Assembly: GCA_964580055.1 (NCBI GenBank)
Contig: CAZOJI010000027.1
Location: 1-64,000, forward strand
Direction: 5' to 3'
DNA: 64,000 nt
Source of the DNA: JBDGYW01 sp964580055
GTDB taxonomy: Bacteria; Gemmatimonadota; Gemmatimonadetes; Gemmatimonadales; GWC2-71-9
The position numbers were made by a program, and so were the translations under genes. The notes below the pieces were generated by a model that did no database searches, was not told the origin of the DNA, and saw only the letters and a program-made list of their open reading frames with translations. This document shows positions 60,003 through 64,000 of this stretch, in pieces. How positions within the stretch are numbered: position 1 is the stretch's first letter; each line of letters starts with the position of its first letter.

Positions 60003-60267
60003 GGTACCCTCTTCGTTAGTGCCGCCACCGCCGGATACGGGGTCGCAGCAAATCAGGGGTTTTGTCTGCGATGGCGCCGCCAAACCTAAGTCAGTACTGC
60101 ACTTTCCGGCAAGCTCGCGACTCCTTGCTACCCGCGCTAGTTCCCAGAACGGCTAACTGGAGCGCCCGACTGCCTGCCGGATTCAGGGGCCGTGCGCCAC
60201 GATCCCCGTGGCGGCGTCAAGGGAAAGATAAGTCGACCAGCAATGGATTTCCGCGACCTACGGTGAT

Positions 60268-60990
60268 TCAGCGCGGCGGCAGGGCTACATGTAGATGGTC
60301 GGCGGTGCCCACATGTCGCAGTGTATGGAAACCGGCGAGGCGAAAATAAAGCTCCACCGCCGAGTTCCTCCAATCTGGTCTGCCAACAGTGCGCAGGTCC
60401 ATTGCGTGCACCAATCCGTCGCGCTGCCGATAGTGGAGCGATTCCTGCTGCGGCGGCAGCCCCATCGCAGCATAATCCTCAGGAGTTCGCTGCAAGTCGG
60501 TGATGACGATGTCCTTGTCAACCAGGATCACCGTGCTCACCGCAATTCTGAGCATTGGATGCAGGGACCGATAATAGTCGCGCACGGCGGCGCTCTTGGC
60601 GTTCACGCTCGAAAGGTAGAGCAACGTGTATGCACAATAAGCCAACACGAGAGGCAGAGCCACGCGTTTGGCAAGTACCCTGATTCTGGCCTTGCCTGTG
60701 AGTCTCTTGGACAAAACGGCCGAGTAGACGGTCAGCACCAGAGCCGTGGCTACCACACCGCCCGCCAGGGCGAGCCAAGTCATGGCCGCGTGCTCGGTAT
60801 ACAGATATACAGATACGCGGACGAGGACCGCAAATGGAAGCACTATCAAGACGACCAGACTCGATACCAGCAGCAGCATGCGCACGAGGAGTGGACGCCG
60901 CTTCTTGATCGCGGTCGGCTTTTCCCAGGTAATACCGGATTCGGTGATCCGGGGTACGTTTTCCAGGATCTGGTCGCGGTTCACACGCAC
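60268..60990 (-). CDS. Membrane protein with C-terminal peptidase-like domain
   Basis: A 240-residue protein with three hydrophobic segments (residues about 34-62, 69-92 and 108-127), followed by a soluble domain. The latter contains GLVHAMDLRTVGRPDWRNSAV and ADHLHVALP, echoing the His/Asp and DHxHVxL ends of LAS-type D-Ala peptidases (MepA/M15). The His-Asp spacing is not canonical, so enzymatic activity is uncertain. It lies 39 bases after the PAS-receiver gene. The 265 bases to pepA hold no gene. Confidence 0.7.
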   Translation of the reverse strand: MRVNRDQILENVPRITESGITWEKPTAIKKRRPLLVRMLLLVSSLVVLIVLPFAVLVRVSVYLYTEHAAMTWLALAGGVVATALVLTVYSAVLSKRLTGKARIRVLAKRVALPLVLAYCAYTLLYLSSVNAKSAAVRDYYRSLHPMLRIAVSTVILVDKDIVITDLQRTPEDYAAMGLPPQQESLHYRQRDGLVHAMDLRTVGRPDWRNSAVELYFRLAGFHTLRHVGTADHLHVALPPR

Positions 60991-61029
60991 ATTACGACAC
61001 CGGGCAAACCCCGGTTTCGAGGCTTCCGG

Positions 61030-62790
61030 CTAAGAAAGCTGCTGGTTTCCCCTGCTAGCGGCGAGGGACTCACGCACCTGCTGTGCAAGAGCCAGGGGGT
61101 GCAGAGGTTTACGCACCACGGCATCCGCCCAGACAGTCACCTCCCCGTTGCCGTCCCCCTCTTGGAACAGGATAATACGGACCGCCGGGTTGATCTCCCT
61201 GATTCTATCCACCGTGTGCTGAAGCTCGGGATCGTCTGCATTTAGGTCGAGCAGGACCGCACCTATGTCTTCGTACTGCGACCTCAGGATCTCTACAGCA
61301 GCAGCCGCTGTTCTTGCGCACAACGCTTCGATACCGGCGCGTTCGAGCACCGTTCGAGCGTCGTCCAGAATCCACTTGTCATGTCCCATCACTACTACCC
61401 TGTTCGCGGCGGGCAACTGAAGACCCACCCCGGAGAGTTCGTGCGGCTCCGATCTCGAGACACCCTCCCCGACCGGAGAGATGATACATTGATACCCCTG
61501 AACATTGCCGTCACCGTCGGTTCGCAGGGTTGCCGCCAAAAGACCGTGAAACGTCCGGCCCGATTTGGTCTGAAACTCGACCGTCAGGTCTCTGGTCGAG
61601 CCGTTGGCCTCCACGTCCCGCTGGAATGCGCGAATATCCTCCGCTCTCGTGTAGAGTCTCCGGGCTTCCATCCCGACAAATTCGGCCCTCGTATAGCCGA
61701 AGAGATCGATTGCACTGTCGTTGACATCAGCCACAGTGCCGTCACGCGCGGAGCAGTAGATTGCGTCGCGTGAAAGGTCGAACAAGCTTCGGTACTTGTC
61801 CTCGCTCTCTCGCAGAGCTTGTTCGGTACTGCGACGCTTCTTCACGTCGCGCGCTACCACCAACATGTATTCTCGTTCTCCGAACCTGCGCCGCGTTAGC
61901 GCCACCTCCACCGGAAATGAGGTACCGTTTCGCCTGCGGTGGGATCCAGAATCGTAGACGCTCGGCCTGTTCGCATCTCGAGTGTTGGTCACATGGTCAG
62001 AAATGCCATCAGAGCTCTCGAGCGGGAAATCCAGATCAAGGTCGTTGACTCCCATCTTGAGCAGCTTTTCGCGACTCTGGCCGAGCCATCGGCATGCGGT
62101 GTCGTTCACATCAACGAACTGCCCAGTGGAGGGATCAGTGATGAAAATCGCCTCCCCCGCCTGGTCCATGATCCTGCGGAATCGGGTCAGTTCCTGCTCG
62201 CGACGCTCGTGATCGGCCAGGAGAGTCGCCAGCTCATCCTTCTCCGCCGACACCTTGGCGATCTCGGCCTTCAGTTCCTCGATATCCGCTCTGAACTCGT
62301 CTTCGTTCCGCTTCCACCGCGTGATATCGCGAGCTATTACCGTTGCAGAGACAACTCCCGAATCCCGACGGTTAGGGGCCACACGGCAGTGATACCATGC
62401 TCCGGTTGCCAACGGTGGGCTGCCATAGCACACGAAAGCGCCCGGCTCACCGCCTTCGAACACTCCCTCCAGCACCTGTCTGACAGTGGTTTCAAACTCG
62501 GTTGCGATATACTCGAACATCGACCGGCCCAGAGCACTAGCTTCAGCCGAGCCCGGATCGGACCGATTCACGAACAGTATCGATCCGTCACGCTTCACTA
62601 TGAAGACGATATCCGGCTGATAGCCTGACTGTGTCGTGGCCGCAACAGAGTTGTCCGGCTCTTCCCGAGAATCCGGCGGCCGTGGCACCACCGTTGGGTT
62701 GCGAGGCACGTAACGGCTCTCGGGACCTGAGCCCCCGGTTCCGCTGCCCCATCCCCTGGTTGTCCTTTCGTCCACGCCTGAACCTCTCAT
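61030..62790 (-). CDS. Multi-PAS protein with C-terminal receiver-like domain
   Basis: A 586-residue soluble protein. PAS1 is at about 50-160 (DIVFIVKRDGSILFVNRSDPG), a coiled coil at 160-200, PAS2 about 205-325 (FRRIMDQAGEAIFITDPSTGQFVDVN), PAS3 about 330-450 (FDLSRDAIYCSARDGTVADVNDSAIDLFGYTR), and a receiver-like domain about 465-580 (ILDDARTVLERAGIEAL, AVLLDLNADDPE, VVRKPLHP) that keeps Asp and Lys-type residues. There is no kinase, GGDEF or output domain. The -10 TATACT at 62808-62803 suggests a very short leader. Confidence 0.85.
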   Translation of the reverse strand: MRGSGVDERTTRGWGSGTGGSGPESRYVPRNPTVVPRPPDSREEPDNSVAATTQSGYQPDIVFIVKRDGSILFVNRSDPGSAEASALGRSMFEYIATEFETTVRQVLEGVFEGGEPGAFVCYGSPPLATGAWYHCRVAPNRRDSGVVSATVIARDITRWKRNEDEFRADIEELKAEIAKVSAEKDELATLLADHERREQELTRFRRIMDQAGEAIFITDPSTGQFVDVNDTACRWLGQSREKLLKMGVNDLDLDFPLESSDGISDHVTNTRDANRPSVYDSGSHRRRNGTSFPVEVALTRRRFGEREYMLVVARDVKKRRSTEQALRESEDKYRSLFDLSRDAIYCSARDGTVADVNDSAIDLFGYTRAEFVGMEARRLYTRAEDIRAFQRDVEANGSTRDLTVEFQTKSGRTFHGLLAATLRTDGDGNVQGYQCIISPVGEGVSRSEPHELSGVGLQLPAANRVVVMGHDKWILDDARTVLERAGIEALCARTAAAAVEILRSQYEDIGAVLLDLNADDPELQHTVDRIREINPAVRIILFQEGDGNGEVTVWADAVVRKPLHPLALAQQVRESLAASRGNQQLS

Positions 62791-63040
62791 TGGGACACCC
62801 GCAGTATACCTGTAGATTTCCTACTACCGCGAGTCAGTATTGGAGCTTTTCCAAATTTCAACATCACTCGACCCAGACCTGCCAAATGACCCAGAACATA
62901 CCGATCAACGAGCAGTGACATCATTGTAAACCTGAATTGACAAAATACTTCGTCAGTCGATCCTTATGAATTGTCATTGCTATGCTTATGATCATTCATC
63001 TAATGTCATCACCCAGGGTCCGGCGGTACCCGGTAAGAAC

Positions 63041-63547
63041 CTAGAGTATGATCCTTCCCTTGGTGAATTCCCAGTTCTCCCAGAACCTCTGGTAGTACGC
63101 ATACGACCGGTGCTGCGGCACCTTGTGCCAGGGATGATCTTCGGCCTCCGCTGGGCTCACAACCAAAACGCCCGGTTTGAACACGTTTCGGCCCCTGACC
63201 TCCGACCGCCGCCCGCAAAAGGGACATGTGAACTGTTGCTGGCCGGGTTGAACCCACCACACGTAGGGAGCTTTCGCGCAACTAGGCCAGACATCGCATG
63301 AATGGACCAGCGGCAGGAATTGGACCGGTTCCTCGTCTACAATCTGATTGAATCCGCAGAAACGGCAGCTACGGAATTTCACTCCCGGATCTGCGGCCCT
63401 GGGCCCGTAGAATCCCGTGCGGCCGCAAATCGGACAGGGCTCAGGATCCTTCCTCTCCACAAAGAGCTGATAAGAATCCTCGTCCCAGTCTTCAAGGCCA
63501 TAATTCGCAGTCACTTGCAGGACTGATCCGGTTTCGGTGGTGTGCAT
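63041..63547 (-). CDS. Zinc-ribbon-rich protein of unknown function
   Basis: A 168-residue soluble protein. It has Cys pairs in EPCPICGRTG, FRSCRFCGFNQ, HSCDVWPSCAKAP and FTCPFCGRRSE, which suggest two or three zinc ribbons, plus a Trp-rich C-terminus (ENWEFTKGRI). ATG 63547 is preceded by AGGAG 7 bases upstream and a promoter at 63627-63599. No family is recognised and the neighbours give no context. The region 62791-63040 holds no gene. Confidence 0.75.
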   Translation of the reverse strand: MHTTETGSVLQVTANYGLEDWDEDSYQLFVERKDPEPCPICGRTGFYGPRAADPGVKFRSCRFCGFNQIVDEEPVQFLPLVHSCDVWPSCAKAPYVWWVQPGQQQFTCPFCGRRSEVRGRNVFKPGVLVVSPAEAEDHPWHKVPQHRSYAYYQRFWENWEFTKGRIIL

Positions 63548-63598
63548 CTGACTTCTCCTACTCATTTAACCGATCGACAAACGTAGAGCATATCTGTT

Positions 63599-63627
63599 GT
63601 TATCGGCGCGTGGTTTCCATCGGTCAA
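63599..63627 (-). promoter_or_regulatory. Sigma70-like promoter of the zinc-ribbon gene
   Basis: Minus-strand -35 TTGACC (63627-63622), a 17-bp spacer and -10 GATAAC (63604-63599). The predicted start near 63592 gives a 45-base leader carrying the SD, in contrast to the leaderless promoters elsewhere. Confidence 0.5.
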
Positions 63628-63771
63628 CCTTAAATGCCAGCACGCGCGAGTTCTGGTACGCGCGTCACAAATTCTCGGGTGTTCAACACGCCCCAGCCGG
63701 CAGCTTCATCCCTTCTCCTGAAACGAAGGCCGCGGGTGGCTTCCACCGCACTGTCCAACAATGACCACCGT

Positions 63772-64000
63772 TTAGGTCCCCGCGTTCACCATAAGGTACG
63801 AATTCAGGAATTCATCCAAAAACTCTATCATGAACGAGGTGAGATGAGTCTCGGCCTCGGCCCTGGATACAGTCGCAATGCCCCCATTCTGCCAGGTGTA
63901 ACCGTAGAAAGCGCGATTCGACTCATCGTCGACACGCGTCACGACGTCCCGCACCGAGAGCTGCAAATGGTAGGCCAGACCTAGTGAGGTTGTGGGCAGC
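63772..64000 (-). CDS. C-terminal fragment of a gene cut by the window edge
   Basis: An open frame runs from the window edge to TAA 63772. The last 75 residues are visible: LPTTSLGLAYHLQLSV near the edge, then RVDDESNRAFYGYTWQNGG and a helical end EFLDEFLNSYLMVNAGT. The periodic hydrophobic/acidic pattern looks like real protein. The family is not recognised and the start lies outside the window. Confidence 0.6.
   Translation of the reverse strand, partial: LPTTSLGLAYHLQLSVRDVVTRVDDESNRAFYGYTWQNGGIATVSRAEAETHLTSFMIEFLDEFLNSYLMVNAGT

Noticed and set aside
62938..62966. TTGACA at 62938 as a plus-strand promoter
   Set aside because: No acceptable -10 at 16-18 bases and no plausible gene downstream on that strand.

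Overview
The window reads as a housekeeping stretch of a chromosome from a diderm (outer-membrane) bacterium of moderately high GC. LptE-like and other lipoproteins, a TonB-type plug/porin, an LpxH-like hydrolase and complete Sec genes show the outer membrane. The mix of genes (an alternative GlmU-like enzyme, a HEAT-cyclophilin fusion, a DUF5683-like protein, a roadblock protein) fits Gemmatimonadota or a relative. That placement is an inference from gene content and was not tested by a search. A run of 100 Ns inside a tandem repeat at 41556-41655 shows this is a draft scaffold.

Layout. 1-9.3 kb: tRNA-Pro, rph-rdgB, a lipoprotein/LptE cluster, a HEAT-cyclophilin, a hotdog thioesterase, the decayed remains of a bacterial microcompartment locus, a divergent lpxH-like gene, a lipid kinase and a selenocysteine tRNA. 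9.3-20.9 kb: a minus-strand translation/secretion run rimP-nusA-ylxQ-infB-ylxP-rbfA-truB-ribF-secD-secF-tatD-ridA, mostly overlapping or nearly abutting. 21-30.3 kb: pgeF, murA, then on plus a PII-like gene, a DUF948-like gene and a zinc-dependent phospholipase C-like gene, then on minus uvrD/pcrA, an orphan histidine kinase, serS and a lipoprotein. 30.4-33.9 kb (plus): roadblock protein, ManC-like enzyme, alternative GlmU-like enzyme and an MBL hydrolase. 33.9-41 kb (minus): an HD-GYP/HEAT signalling pair, groES-groEL under a perfect CIRCE operator, and an NlpC/P60 hydrolase. 41.1 kb (plus): queD/PTPS. 41.7-46.7 kb (minus): hup, carA, secG, tpiA, pgk, gapA. 46.7-56.6 kb: a tightly overlapping 12-gene cluster yicC-gmk-rpoZ-coaBC-udg-dnaB-radA-ispD-sua5-ywlE-aroE-comF. 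56.7-64 kb: a TonB-plug porin, pepA, a membrane protein, a PAS/receiver protein, a zinc-ribbon protein and a gene cut by the window edge.

Most genes form co-directional, translationally coupled operons (ATGA, TGATG, TAGTG and GTGA junctions). Sigma70-like promoters (TTGACN, 16-18 bp, TANNNT) can be read at many operon heads. Several lie in the 3' end of the preceding gene, and several sit so close to the start codon that the mRNA should be leaderless or nearly so.

Most interesting points: a selenocysteine tRNA; a truncated microcompartment shell gene that keeps its promoter and ribosome-binding site; AroE lacking its catalytic lysine; MurA with Asp in place of the fosfomycin-target Cys; truB with only a CTG start; a hairpin-plus-U-run leader in front of the rimP-nusA-infB operon; recurrent leaderless promoters; and an HD-GYP protein and a HEAT protein that share an unnamed N-terminal module.
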